From NCBI GenBank assembly GCA_051011575.1, contig JBPCTR010000172.1, forward strand, positions 1 through 29,912: a stretch of 29,912 nucleotides of DNA, written 5' to 3'. The notes beneath the pieces were generated by a model, which saw only the letters and a list, made by a program, of their open reading frames with translations, had not been told where the DNA came from and searched no databases. Positions within the stretch are counted from its first letter, which is position 1. Each line of letters begins with the position of its first letter. Both the position numbers and the translations under genes were made by a program. This DNA comes from SHLQ01 sp051011575 (lineage in GTDB: Bacteria; Actinomycetota; Acidimicrobiia; Acidimicrobiales; SHLQ01). Below, piece after piece: positions 15,780 to 24,700 of this stretch.

Positions 15780-17021
15780 CTAAGGATAGGGCGTGAACCG
15801 GCTACAGAGGTCGGCGACCTCGCGGCGGATGCCAGCGACGGCTGCGGCGTCGGTCCGGTTCTGGAGCGTGCGGGCGATCAGATCGGCGATCGCATCCATC
15901 TCGGGTTCCCGCATCCCCTGCGTTGTGACGGCCGGCGTGCCGATCCGCACACCACTCGTGACGAACGGTGAACGGGGGTCGTCGGGGATCGTGTTCTTGT
16001 TGAGCGTGATCCCAGCGTCGTCGAGCACTGCCTGCGTTTCCTTGCCGGTCAGCTCCTCATCGAAAGGTCGAAGATCCACGAGCAGAAGGTGGTTGTCGGT
16101 GCCGCCCGAGACCAGCCGGAAGCCGCGCGTTGCAAGAGCCCCAGCGAGTGCCGCTGCGTTCGACACGATCTGAGCGGCGTAGTCCTTGAACTCGGGTTGG
16201 AGGGCCTCGCTGAACGCGACCGCCTTCGCACCGATGTGGTTCTCGAGAGGACCGCCCTGGAGCCCCGGGAAAATCGCCTTGTCGATGGCGACCGCGTGTT
16301 CGGCCGTGCTCAGGATGCAGCCGCCGCGCGGACCGCGGAGCGTCTTGTGGGTGGTGAACGTCATGATGTCGACGAGCGGCATGGGATTTGGATGCACCCC
16401 GCCGGCGATCAGACCGGCAATGTGGGCGGCATCGAACATCAGGTAGGCGCCGACCTCGTCGGCGATCTCACGGAACGGGGCGGGCTCGATGATGCGGGGA
16501 TAGGCCGTAGCCCCAGCGATGATCATCTTCGGGCGATGTTCCAGGGCACGATCGCGGAGCTGTTCCATGTCGATCCGCTCGTCGCTCGCCGTGACTTCGT
16601 AACTCACGAAGTTGTAGAGCCGGCCGCTGAAGTTCACGGGCGATCCGTGGGTCAGGTGGCCGCCGTGGTCGAGGCTCATCCCCATGACCGTGTCGCCCGG
16701 CTCGAGGAGCCCGAGGAACACCGCCATGTTGGCGTTTGCACCCGAGTGCGGCTGCACATTGGCGTGATCGGCGCCGAAGATCTCCTTGACGCGCTCACGT
16801 GCGAGATCTTCGACGGAGTCGACCACCTGGTTGCCGCCGTAGTACCGCTTGCCCGGGTATCCCTCGGAGTACTTGTTCGTGAGCACCGAACCCGTCGCCT
16901 CCATCACGGCCGGAGATGTGAAGTTCTCCGATGCGATCAACTGGAGGCCGGTGTTGAGGCGTTCACGTTCGGCGTCGATCAGGTCGAACAGCTCGGTGTC
17001 GCGGTCGTTTGTCCAGGGCAC
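15780..17021 (-). CDS. glyA: Serine hydroxymethyltransferase
   Basis: A 413-residue protein starting at GTG 17021. The PLP lysine is Lys226 in TFTTHKTLRGPRGG; Asp197 and His200 in FDAAHIAG contact the cofactor; LIASENFTSPAVM (28-40), NKYSEGYPGKRYYGG (49-63) and the loop at 91-97 (PHSGANA) are all intact. It interconverts serine plus tetrahydrofolate with glycine plus 5,10-methylene-tetrahydrofolate and supplies one-carbon units. GGAGG lies six bases before the start codon, an excellent ribosome site. It lies 41 bases before wecA on the same strand and is divergent from the CDP-sugar genes. Confidence 0.98.
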   Translation of the reverse strand: MPWTNDRDTELFDLIDAERERLNTGLQLIASENFTSPAVMEATGSVLTNKYSEGYPGKRYYGGNQVVDSVEDLARERVKEIFGADHANVQPHSGANANMAVFLGLLEPGDTVMGMSLDHGGHLTHGSPVNFSGRLYNFVSYEVTASDERIDMEQLRDRALEHRPKMIIAGATAYPRIIEPAPFREIADEVGAYLMFDAAHIAGLIAGGVHPNPMPLVDIMTFTTHKTLRGPRGGCILSTAEHAVAIDKAIFPGLQGGPLENHIGAKAVAFSEALQPEFKDYAAQIVSNAAALAGALATRGFRLVSGGTDNHLLLVDLRPFDEELTGKETQAVLDDAGITLNKNTIPDDPRSPFVTSGVRIGTPAVTTQGMREPEMDAIADLIARTLQNRTDAAAVAGIRREVADLCSRFTPYP

Positions 17022-17027
17022 GATCGG

Positions 17028-17032
17028 CCTCC
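17028..17032 (-). promoter_or_regulatory. Strong ribosome binding site for glyA
   Basis: GGAGG on the minus strand, six bases from the GTG at 17021. It decides for the GTG start, since no in-frame ATG lies near it. Confidence 0.75.
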
Positions 17033-17164
17033 GTCGTCAGGATTTACGAATCCCGGGGAGAGTACCGCGCCCGCGCGGGCCCACCACCACAGATCGGTGC
17101 GAAAAACACGCCGATTTCCGAAGCTCAACGATGGCGGGTGGAAGGCCGATTGAGATGCGAGGAT

Positions 17165-17189
17165 GTGCGTACCCGCCTGCGGTTCGCAC
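17165..17189 (+). repeat. Imperfect inverted repeat in the glyA-rfbG divergent region
   Basis: GTGCGTACC (17165-17173) and GGTTCGCAC (17181-17189) pair at eight of nine positions around a seven-base loop, ending 25 bases before the rfbG start. It could be an operator or a leader hairpin next to the ribosome site (GAGGA near 17199). The rest of the 193-base region contains the self-complementary CCCGCGCGGG (17070-17079) and a possible minus-strand -10, TACTCT (17064-17059), but no riboswitch was recognised. Confidence 0.35.
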
Positions 17190-17214
17190 GCGGCCGACGA
17201 GGAACAGACACGAC

Positions 17215-18312
17215 ATGTTCGAGAACGCATTCGACAGCAAGAAGGTGCTGGTCACCGGCCACACGGGCTTCAAGGGCACGTGGCTCACGATGTGGCTCCA
17301 ACAGATGGGGGCCGAAGTCGTCGGAATCTCCGACCAAATCCCGACTCAGCCGAGCCATTTCGAGGCCGCCGGACTCGGCGAGTCGATGACCACCCACTGG
17401 CTCGACGTGCGGGACACCGAGCGGATTCCCGACGCGATCGCGGGCGAGGCACCGGACTTCGTCTTCCACATGGCGGCCCAGGCCCTGGTCAAGGCAAGCT
17501 ACGACGATCCGGTCGGCACCTACTCGACGAATGCAATTGGCACCGCCAACGTGCTCGAGGGCCTTCGTCGTCTCGACAGCCCCTGCACCGCCGTGCTGAT
17601 TACTTCCGACAAGTGCTACGAGAACGTCGAGACGTACTACGGCTACCGCGAGGACGACCGTCTGGGCGGCGCCGATCCATACAGCGCATCGAAGGCAGCG
17701 GCCGAAATCATCATCTCGAGCCATACCCGATCGTTCTTCTCCGCCGACGACGGCACGGTTCGTATCGGTGTCACCCGTGCTGGCAATGTCGTCGGTGGCG
17801 GCGACTGGGCCGCCGACCGCCTCGTGCCCGACGTGGCCCGCGCGTGGTCGCAGGACGAGAACGTCACGATTCGGCGCCCGCAGGCAACCCGACCGTGGCA
17901 GCACGTGCTCGAACCACTCAGCGGTTATCTCCAACTCGGTGCCGAACTTTCTCGACGGCCCGAGCTGCATGGTGAGGCCTTCAACTTCGGCCCGCCGGCG
18001 GAGGCAGTGAACCCGGTGCGCGACGTCGTTATCGCTCTCCAGCAGCATCTCCCCGGCCTCGACCTGACGATCGACGAAAGCCAGGCCCACTTTCACGAAG
18101 CCGGCCTGCTGAAGCTCACGTGCGACAAGGCTCTGAGCCATCTGCGGTGGACGCCTGTGCTCGACTTCGACGAGACGATGCAGATCACTGCCGAATGGTT
18201 TGCCCGCTATTACACCGAGGGGCCCGCGGGCATCGCCTCGTTCACACAGGGCCAGCTCGACTACTACACCGGGCTTGCAGCGAAGCGCGGACTCGTCTGG
18301 GCCAACGACTGA
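17215..18312 (+). CDS. rfbG: CDP-glucose 4,6-dehydratase
   Basis: A 365-residue extended short-chain dehydrogenase. The Rossmann glycine motif is GHTGFKG (15-21), the catalytic Tyr156 and Lys160 are in DPYSASK, and the TSDKCYEN segment (130-137) followed by YYGYREDD is diagnostic for RfbG as opposed to dTDP-glucose dehydratase. The frame is open upstream to 16849, but the ATG at 17215 is chosen for its fit to the family and the GAGGA near 17199. It converts CDP-glucose to CDP-4-keto-6-deoxyglucose, the branch point for CDP-6-deoxy and 3,6-dideoxy sugars found in O-antigens and other surface glycans. The enzyme that makes its substrate (RfbF) is at 25216-26019 on the other strand. The next gene starts one base after its stop. 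Confidence 0.95.
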   Translation: MFENAFDSKKVLVTGHTGFKGTWLTMWLQQMGAEVVGISDQIPTQPSHFEAAGLGESMTTHWLDVRDTERIPDAIAGEAPDFVFHMAAQALVKASYDDPVGTYSTNAIGTANVLEGLRRLDSPCTAVLITSDKCYENVETYYGYREDDRLGGADPYSASKAAAEIIISSHTRSFFSADDGTVRIGVTRAGNVVGGGDWAADRLVPDVARAWSQDENVTIRRPQATRPWQHVLEPLSGYLQLGAELSRRPELHGEAFNFGPPAEAVNPVRDVVIALQQHLPGLDLTIDESQAHFHEAGLLKLTCDKALSHLRWTPVLDFDETMQITAEWFARYYTEGPAGIASFTQGQLDYYTGLAAKRGLVWAND

Positions 18313-18313
18313 G

Positions 18314-18739
18314 ATGGCAGCCACCTTCACGCCCCTCGAGCGCATCGAGACCTCGGGCGGCGAGGTCATGAAGGCGCTTCGAAGCGATGAAGCGGATTAC
18401 CGCGGACTCGGAGAGGCCTATTTTTCCCGCGTCGACGCGCGCTCGATCCGGGCGTGGAAGCTCCACACGGAGATGACCGTGAACGTCGTCGTACCCGTCG
18501 GCCACGTCCGCTTCGCGATCCAGGTCGGCGACCCGCGCGACCAGGACTTCCACGTATACGACCTCGGCCCCGACCATGAGTACGGCCGCCTCACCATCGA
18601 GCCGAACACGTGGTTCGGGTTCGGCGGCGGCGCCGACGGCGGGCTCGTACTCAACCTCGCCGACATTCTCCACCATCCTGACGAGGGTCGCTCCGCGAGT
18701 CCCGATCACTTCGGGACCCACATGTTCGAGGAGATCTGA
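18314..18739 (+). CDS. RmlC-like cupin (dTDP-4-dehydrorhamnose 3,5-epimerase-related)
   Basis: A 141-residue single-domain cupin. The pattern GGEVMKALRSDEADYRGLGEAYFS (15-38), AWKLHTEMTVNVVVPVGHVRF (48-67), RLTIEPNTWFGF (92-103) and LVLNLADILHHPDE (111-124) is that of short RmlC-related epimerases and isomerases found in sugar-nucleotide clusters. His51 aligns with a conserved cupin histidine. It is shorter than true RmlC (about 180 residues). It is translationally coupled on both sides: its ATG lies one base after the rfbG stop, and its TGA shares one base with the next ATG. It probably acts on the 4-keto sugar made by RfbG, but epimerase, ketoisomerase (FdtA-like) or non-enzymatic roles remain open. 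Confidence 0.8.
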   Translation: MAATFTPLERIETSGGEVMKALRSDEADYRGLGEAYFSRVDARSIRAWKLHTEMTVNVVVPVGHVRFAIQVGDPRDQDFHVYDLGPDHEYGRLTIEPNTWFGFGGGADGGLVLNLADILHHPDEGRSASPDHFGTHMFEEI

Positions 18740-20007
18740 TGGGAACCTGGGATCGCCTCCAACGCCGCTCCGACACGGTCGGCGACGCAAACGTCGCCAT
18801 CGTCGGTGCCGGATACGTCGGTACCGGCGTGGTTCATTCGATCGCGCAGTCGCCCGGCATGCGTCCATCGCTCGTCGTGAACCGAAACGTCGAACGTGGT
18901 GTTGCGGCTTTCACGAAGCTCGGCCTCGACGCCGCCGATGTTGTCACGTCCGAATCACCCGACGCACTGCGCACGGCGATTCGCGCCGGACGGCCGGCGG
19001 TCGCACCTCACGCGTCGCTGCTCGCGGATCTTCCGCTCGATGTGGTGATCGAGGTGACCGGTGCACTCGACTATGGAACCGAAACGATTCTCGCCGCGCT
19101 CGACCGCGGCACCCACGTGGTGTCCTTCAACGCTGAAGCCGATGCCCTGCTCGGTTGGCTGTTCCACGAGCGAGCACGTCAGAACAATGTGATCTACACG
19201 ATCGCCGATGGTGATCAGCCCGGTGTCCTCTTTCGCCTCCAACAGCAGGTCGAGGCGATGGGTTTCGACGTCACCGCGCTGCTCAACTGCAAACGCCACC
19301 TCGATGTTCACCAGAATCCTGAAACCGGCGCCGGCTACGCCGCCCGCGACACGACCTCGGCGCTCATGACGACCGCGTTCGGAGACGGCACGAAGATGCA
19401 GGTCGAACAAGCGGTAGTCGCAAACGCGACCGGGTTCATCCCCGACGTCCGCGGAATGCACGGCATCGAATCCGCCGTGGCGACGGCTGCCGTCGACATC
19501 CCCAAGGCACTCTCCGCCCCCGGACGAGTCGACTTCACGCTCGGCGGCGACTTCGGGGCGGGCGTGGGCATCGTAGCGGTACACCCCCAAGCCGAACTGC
19601 ACGAACAGGCCATGCGTTTCTACAAGATGGGAGATGGGCCGAACTACTTCTTCTTCCGTCCATACCACCTCGTGCACCTCGAGATTCCGCTCACGGTGGC
19701 CGAGCTGATCCTCGATGGTGAACCGCTCGCGACCGTCGATGCGCCCCATGTTGCCGAGGTCGTCGCGATGGCGAAGAAGGATCTCGCGGCCGGCGAGAAA
19801 CTCGACAGCATCGGCGGATTCAGCGCATACGGCCACATCGACACCGCGGAAAACGCCGCCGGGCACCTGCCGGTCGGACTGGTCGAATTTGCGACCGCGA
19901 TCGAACCGATCCCGCAGGACGCGGCGATTCCGCTCTCCTCGGTACGGCTCGACGATGAGCGCACCGTGGTCCGGAAGTGGAAACACCTCCACGACATCGG
20001 CGAATGA
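18739..20007 (+). CDS. COG4091-type oxidoreductase (homoserine dehydrogenase-like, DRL family) with SAF-like C-terminus
   Basis: A 422-residue NAD(P)-dependent enzyme. An N-terminal Rossmann domain carries VGAGYVGTG (22-30) and DVVIEVTGALDYG near 99. The middle domain holds DGDQPGV near 157, FGDGTKM near 214, ANATGFIPD and FFFRPYHLVHLEIPL near 309. The C-terminal part, with LAAGEKLDSIGGF near 351, looks like a SAF domain. This arrangement is COG4091, related to homoserine dehydrogenase. The one characterised branch, DRL of Brucella, is an alternative DXP reductoisomerase (isomerisation plus NADPH reduction). Here the gene lies in a four-gene CDP-sugar operon, starting on the last base of the cupin stop and overlapping the rmlC start by four bases, so a sugar-nucleotide substrate is more likely than DXP or homoserine. 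The exact reaction is unknown. Confidence 0.82.
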   Translation: MGTWDRLQRRSDTVGDANVAIVGAGYVGTGVVHSIAQSPGMRPSLVVNRNVERGVAAFTKLGLDAADVVTSESPDALRTAIRAGRPAVAPHASLLADLPLDVVIEVTGALDYGTETILAALDRGTHVVSFNAEADALLGWLFHERARQNNVIYTIADGDQPGVLFRLQQQVEAMGFDVTALLNCKRHLDVHQNPETGAGYAARDTTSALMTTAFGDGTKMQVEQAVVANATGFIPDVRGMHGIESAVATAAVDIPKALSAPGRVDFTLGGDFGAGVGIVAVHPQAELHEQAMRFYKMGDGPNYFFFRPYHLVHLEIPLTVAELILDGEPLATVDAPHVAEVVAMAKKDLAAGEKLDSIGGFSAYGHIDTAENAAGHLPVGLVEFATAIEPIPQDAAIPLSSVRLDDERTVVRKWKHLHDIGE

Positions 20008-20531
20008 TCTTCACCGAGACGCCCCTGGAGGGTGCGTACCTCATCGACCTCGATCCGATCAACGACGACCGCGGGTTTTTCGCTCGAGCCTGGTCCGCCG
20101 AGGAGCTCGCCGATCGGGGCCTCAATCCGACGATTGCGCAAACCAACATGAGCCGCACCTTCGCCGCAGGTACATTCCGCGGATTTCACTGGCAAGAGCC
20201 TCCGTTCGGCGAATGCAAGACGGTTCGATGCACCTCGGGAGCGGTGTTCAACGCGATCATCGACATGCGCCCGAACTCGGACACGTTTCGGTCGTGGTTC
20301 GGCGTCGAACTGTCGTCCGACAACGGCCGCTGTCTCTACATCCCCGAGCAGTTTGCCAACGGGTTCCTCATTCTGGAGCCGGACACGACCCTCCTCTACA
20401 ACGTGTCACGCCCGTTCCGTGCAGGGGGCGAACGGGGTATCCGATGGGACGACCCGCTGATCGGCGTCGAATGGCCGATCCGCGTCGAGCACGTATCCGA
20501 GAAGGATTCGAACTGGCCCGATCAGGGCTGA
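20004..20531 (+). CDS. rfbC: dTDP-4-dehydrorhamnose 3,5-epimerase family protein
   Basis: A 175-residue RmlC-type cupin from the ATG at 20004, which overlaps the previous stop by four bases (ATGA). Family landmarks are DDRGFFARAW (21-30), TFRGFHWQEPP (57-67) with the catalytic base His62, GAVFNAIIDMRP (79-90), LYIPEQFANGF (111-121) and ERGIRWDDPLIGVEWP (143-158). Tyr132 in LLYN, a candidate general acid, is present. Two changes stand out: FAHGF of typical RmlC reads FANGF (Asn119), and the usual aromatic pair before the ERGI segment reads RPF. The operon makes a CDP rather than dTDP sugar, so the natural substrate is probably CDP-4-keto-6-deoxyglucose or a product of it. C3, C5 or double epimerisation cannot be told apart. 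Its last ten bases overlap the end of the convergent membrane gene. Confidence 0.88.
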   Translation: MIFTETPLEGAYLIDLDPINDDRGFFARAWSAEELADRGLNPTIAQTNMSRTFAAGTFRGFHWQEPPFGECKTVRCTSGAVFNAIIDMRPNSDTFRSWFGVELSSDNGRCLYIPEQFANGFLILEPDTTLLYNVSRPFRAGGERGIRWDDPLIGVEWPIRVEHVSEKDSNWPDQG

Positions 20532-20938
20532 GCGATCGGCTCGACCTCATCGGGCTGTCGCACCTGGGACCGCATACGCAGAACCGATGCAGTTCCGAAC
20601 ACCACGACCAGAATGGCGAGCACGATGTACGCGATGAGCGGGAGCTCTTCCCGACCGGCGACCACGATGTACACGTACGGCGCCAGGAACGTGACGAGGA
20701 CGACAACCGCCCAGAACTGGACCTGCCCCCACTGTTTCGAGCGAAAGCCGCTCACGATCCCTACTTGTCCCATGGCGTATGGCGGCGCCGTGGCAATGTC
20801 GATGATGAGGAAGATGGCGGGATTGACGCCGTACTGACCAAGAGTCGGCCAGGCGAGAAGAGCTCGCACGACGGCATACGCCGTTACTGCAACGATCCAG
20901 GCTCTCGAGAACCAGCCACTCGGCACGATGGAGCTCAT
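20522..20938 (-). CDS. Hypothetical four-helix membrane protein
   Basis: A 138-residue protein with four hydrophobic segments at about 11-29, 41-60, 73-92 and 100-120, and a polar C-terminal tail. I do not recognise a family. Conserved-looking features are the motif TLGQYGVNP between the first two helices and IDIATAPPYAMGQVG at the second. It converges on and overlaps rfbC by ten bases and is divergent from the acyltransferase-like gene, with only 29 bases between the annotated starts. No catalytic residues are evident. Confidence 0.75.
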   Translation of the reverse strand: MSSIVPSGWFSRAWIVAVTAYAVVRALLAWPTLGQYGVNPAIFLIIDIATAPPYAMGQVGIVSGFRSKQWGQVQFWAVVVLVTFLAPYVYIVVAGREELPLIAYIVLAILVVVFGTASVLRMRSQVRQPDEVEPIAQP

Positions 20939-20967
20939 CCACGGCGAGTGTACCGACCACTACCGGT

Positions 20968-21720
20968 ATGCCGTTTGGTGTTGAACTACTTCGGTCGGTA
21001 CCGTCGCGGGGAATGGAGCGGGAAACATCGTCGCCCGAAGTCAGCGAGATCGTCGTCCGACTCGTGAACTCCGACGACGAGCTACTCGATGCTCGTCGAT
21101 TGCATGCGTCGTGCTACATCGGTGCCGGGTATTACGACGCAGGCCGTCTTCGGCTCGATGGCACCGTCGAGGATCCATGGGTTCCGTATTCCGACTACAT
21201 GATCGCGCTCGACGATGACGGCGGACTTCTTGGCACCGTCCGCGTGATCAAGCCGTCGCCCCGGGGTCTCCAGACGTTTCACTACGCCGATCTCGACGAC
21301 GAAAGCCAGGCGCTCTTCTCGACACTCGATGCGAACACGTGCGTTGAGATCAGTGCACTTGCCACCACGAGACGCGGGATGCAGAACCGTTCGGTTGCCG
21401 CCGCGCTCTACGGTGCCGTCTGGCGGTATTGCGTCGTGAATCGGCACGCATACATGATCGCCCTCACGGATCGAACAATGCTTCGAATTCTTCGCCGCTT
21501 CTTCGGATTCCCGTTCGAGGTCATCGGACCGGAGGTGGATGAGTTCGGTGGCCCCCAGGTTCCGCTCGCGATGTATGTACCATCGGCGACCGAGCTCTAT
21601 CGGAAATACGACCCCGACTTCCTCCTCCGTCACGGGATCGGGCTCACCTTCGAGGACCTCGACGACTACGTGATCGATCTGCGATCGCGCGTCCCGGAAA
21701 TCCAACCTGAAATCGCTTGA
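20968..21720 (+). CDS. N-acyl amino acid synthase (FeeM)/autoinducer synthase-like GNAT-fold protein
   Basis: A 250-residue protein from ATG 20968; the ATG at 21013 would give 235 residues and keeps the whole recognisable domain, and neither start has a good ribosome site. The pattern follows the acyltransferase fold shared by LuxI-type acyl-homoserine lactone synthases and FeeM: LLDARRLHASCYIGAGYY (39-56), a DYMIALDDDGGLLGTVRVIK core (76-95, with GTVR at 89-92), CVEISALATT (125-134, whose Glu127 matches the conserved E of the EISR-type motif), and a long amphipathic helix followed by FFGFPFEVIGPEVDEFGG. FeeM joins an acyl chain from acyl carrier protein to tyrosine; relatives use other amines. 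The next gene, 76 bases downstream on the same strand, is a GGDEF-EAL protein. The call rests on motif pattern and remains tentative on substrate. Confidence 0.6.
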   Translation: MPFGVELLRSVPSRGMERETSSPEVSEIVVRLVNSDDELLDARRLHASCYIGAGYYDAGRLRLDGTVEDPWVPYSDYMIALDDDGGLLGTVRVIKPSPRGLQTFHYADLDDESQALFSTLDANTCVEISALATTRRGMQNRSVAAALYGAVWRYCVVNRHAYMIALTDRTMLRILRRFFGFPFEVIGPEVDEFGGPQVPLAMYVPSATELYRKYDPDFLLRHGIGLTFEDLDDYVIDLRSRVPEIQPEIA

Positions 21721-21724
21721 GCCA

Positions 21725-21753
21725 CAGCGTTTTTGGCACCTGATTCAACGCTG
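21725..21753 (+). repeat. Inverted repeat between the acyltransferase-like gene and the GGDEF-EAL gene
   Basis: CAGCGTT (21725-21731) and AACGCTG (21747-21753) are perfect seven-base inverted arms around a 15-base spacer, beginning four bases after the upstream stop codon. No T-run follows, so a classical intrinsic terminator is not supported. It could be an operator or an attenuating hairpin that sets the ratio between the two genes. Confidence 0.4.
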
Positions 21754-21796
21754 AACGGCCTCACGAGTCGGTTCGATCAGCCGACGAGAACAGTGC

Positions 21797-24700
21797 ATGA
21801 GAAATCGCACGCGCGTCATCCTTGTCGTCGGCGTCGGACTGATCGGCATCGCGGCCCTGGTTGGACCGGCCGCCCAGCAGGGTGTCCGCGCTGCGTCGGC
21901 GGTGGCCTTCATCGCCGCGACGACGTGGCGACTCCGGACCTCGCGCGACCTGGTTCGCACCCCGTGGGTCTTCTTTGCAGCAGGAGGAACGCTCGTACTC
22001 ATCTCCGCCGTGATCCGCATAATCCACGGCGCGATCATCGGAGTCGACAATCCGTTTCCGAGCTACGCAGAAATTCCCGCCATCGCCGGCTACCTGTGCC
22101 TGAGTGCCGCCGCCCACTGGTTCCGTCGACTTCGGTCGATGGGCCGCGATCCCGATGCGATCATCGATGCGCTGCTCGTCACCGCGGCCTCTGCGGTCGT
22201 GGTCTTTTCCGCGCTCCTTTCCGAGTACTTCCGGGACGACCTCATTCCATGGGAGGAGCGCGTCGGAAACGGCACCTACAACCTCCTCGGCCTGCTCATG
22301 TTCGGACTCATCGCTCGACTGGCCGTGGGTTCCGGTGTCCGAAACGGGGCTTGGCGCCTGCTCGTGGGTGCCGTTGCCTGCATCATCACCAACGAGCTCT
22401 TCTTTGTCCTCGTCACCGTTGGAAACGAGTGGGGTCTCGTCATCACGAGCATCGTGTCTCCGCTGGCTTTCGTGCTCGCGACCGCGTCGGTGCTGCATCC
22501 CGAGGCCGCCGCACTCACCGCAAGGCCCGAATACACGCCTCCCCAACTCTCGCCCGCGCGGCTTGTGCTTCTGGCCACGTCTCTTCTCACCGTCCCGATC
22601 GCGCTCCTCATCTCGGTGATGAGTGGAACGGACGCCGACCTGCCGGTGCTCGTCGCCGGGTCGGTACTGCTGGCTCTGTTCACCCTCGCCCGCATTCGGT
22701 TGCTCTTTCGCACCAAGGAACTCGTGTCCTCGCTCAACGAAGCGCTCTCGTTGTCCGGACAGTCTCTCCTCGATTCGTCGAACGTCGTCGAAGCGATCGA
22801 AGCCTCCGAGCACGCGATTCGGGCGGTGGTGGCCGATCGCGCCGACTTCGCCGCCTTCATCCACGGCTCGGAGCCGGCCGGGCGCCTGATCTCGTCCCGA
22901 ACCGGCGGTGTCGGGTTGTTGTCGAGCGTCGAAGAAGGCGAGGACCAGATGTACGCACTGGTCGATGCCCAGCCCGGCGATTCGTTGATCACCAGGCTCG
23001 AGCTCGGCCAGGACGGACAGTTCGGTCAAATCCTCATTCGAACCAACGAGAAGACCGAGCACGCCGAGCAGGTGGCATTCCAGACGATGTCGACCCAGAT
23101 CACTCAGGCGTTCAGCTCGATCGAGGCAGCTCAGTCTCGGGCCGAGCAGCGTCTGACATCGCTGGTCGAACAATCAAGCGACCTGATCTGTGTCCTCGAG
23201 GACTCCGATGTGATCACGTTCGCCTCGCCGAACGTGACGCGGGTGCTCGGCTACGAGCGCGGGGAGATCGAGGGTCATCACCTCGAAGGATTTGTGGTTC
23301 CCGACGACTGGGTTCCGCTCGACGATCTCCTCGCGGCTCCCACGCCACCGAGTGAAACCCCCGTGTCGGTCGAGTGCCGATTGCGAACGATCGAGTCCGA
23401 GGCTCGCTGGTTCGCGATGACGGCGCGCGACTTCCGCGACGATGCCGAGCTCGGAGGAATCGTCCTCACCGGTCACGACATCACCGAAGAACGCAACGCG
23501 CAGGCTGCAATCGTCGCGAGCGAACGTCGTTTTCGGTCCCTGGTACAGCACGCGTCCGACATTGTGATCGTTCTCGACAACGAGGGAAACGTTGAATACA
23601 TCAGCGACTCGGTCGAGGTCTCGTTGGGGCACGGCGTCGATGCGTTCATGGGGCAGTCCCTGCTCTGGGTCATCCACGAGAAGGATCGGGACGCCGGGCT
23701 TCAACAGTTCGATTCGGTGGTCTCCTCACCCGGGCAGCAGGAACGAATCGAGTTCCGTGCTCTCCACGCCGACGGCTCGATCCGCCTGTTCGAGTCACTG
23801 ATGACCGACATGCGCCACATCGACGAGGTCTCCGGCATCGTGCTCAACGTGTCGGACATGACCGAGCGCCGAAGTCTCGAGCGCGATCTCCGGGACGCGG
23901 AGACGATCGATCCGCTCACGCTGCAGCTCAATCGGAAGGCTTTCCTCGATGAGGTCAACACGGCTCTACGCCGGGCCTCGGTCACCGGAGATGCCGTAGC
24001 CATCGCGATCATCGACCTCGACGACTTCAAGACGATCAACGACGCGCTCGGTCCGATGCTGGCCGATCGCGCACTCGTGGAGACGGCCCAGCGCATCCGC
24101 CGAGCCGTTCGTGTGGGCGACGTCGTCGCCCGGCTGAGCGGCGACGAGTTCGGCGTGCTCATGCCCGATGGCTACAGCCAACTCGAGGCGGTCGCCGCCA
24201 CCGAGCGCATCATGGCCGAACTCCGTCTCGACTTTTCGCTCGAGGGACACTCGGTGCAACTCGAGTCGACCGCCGGTCTCGCGATGGACGTCGGCGGTAG
24301 CGAGCTCGCAACACATCTCCTGCGCAGCGCTGACACCGCCCTCTCCCTGGCGAAGACCGCCGCGCGAGGCCAGGCGATGATGTTCGAGGAGTCCATGGGC
24401 GAGGCGGTTTCGGAACGCCTTACCCTTCGTGCGGCCCTCGACTCTGCGATCGACGACGGTGGTCTGCGGCTTGCCTACCAGCCCATAATCAGCGTTGAAT
24501 CGGGCAACATCGTCTCAATGGAGGCCCTCGCCCGCTGGAATCACGCCGAACGGGGCAACATCTCTCCCGGGGTGTTCATCCCGATCGCCGAGGAATCCAC
24601 CGCCATCATCCGGCTGGGTGAGTGGGCGCTTCGAAGCGCATGCAACCAGGTGCAGACCTGGGAAGCCGAGGGCCTCGACGGATTCACCGTGAGCGTGAAC

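Noticed and set aside
17022..17214. Riboswitch upstream of glyA
   Set aside because: No glycine, SAM or tetrahydrofolate aptamer pattern could be recognised; only short GC palindromes are present.
17125..18369. Minus-strand open frame of 414 codons opposite rfbG
   Set aside because: Shadow of rfbG; it would also read through the divergent promoter region.
21733..23355. Plus-strand open frame of 540 codons and a minus-strand frame of 470 codons over the GGDEF-EAL gene
   Set aside because: Both are Arg-rich or Gly/Asp-rich low-complexity shadows of the real 1137-residue protein.
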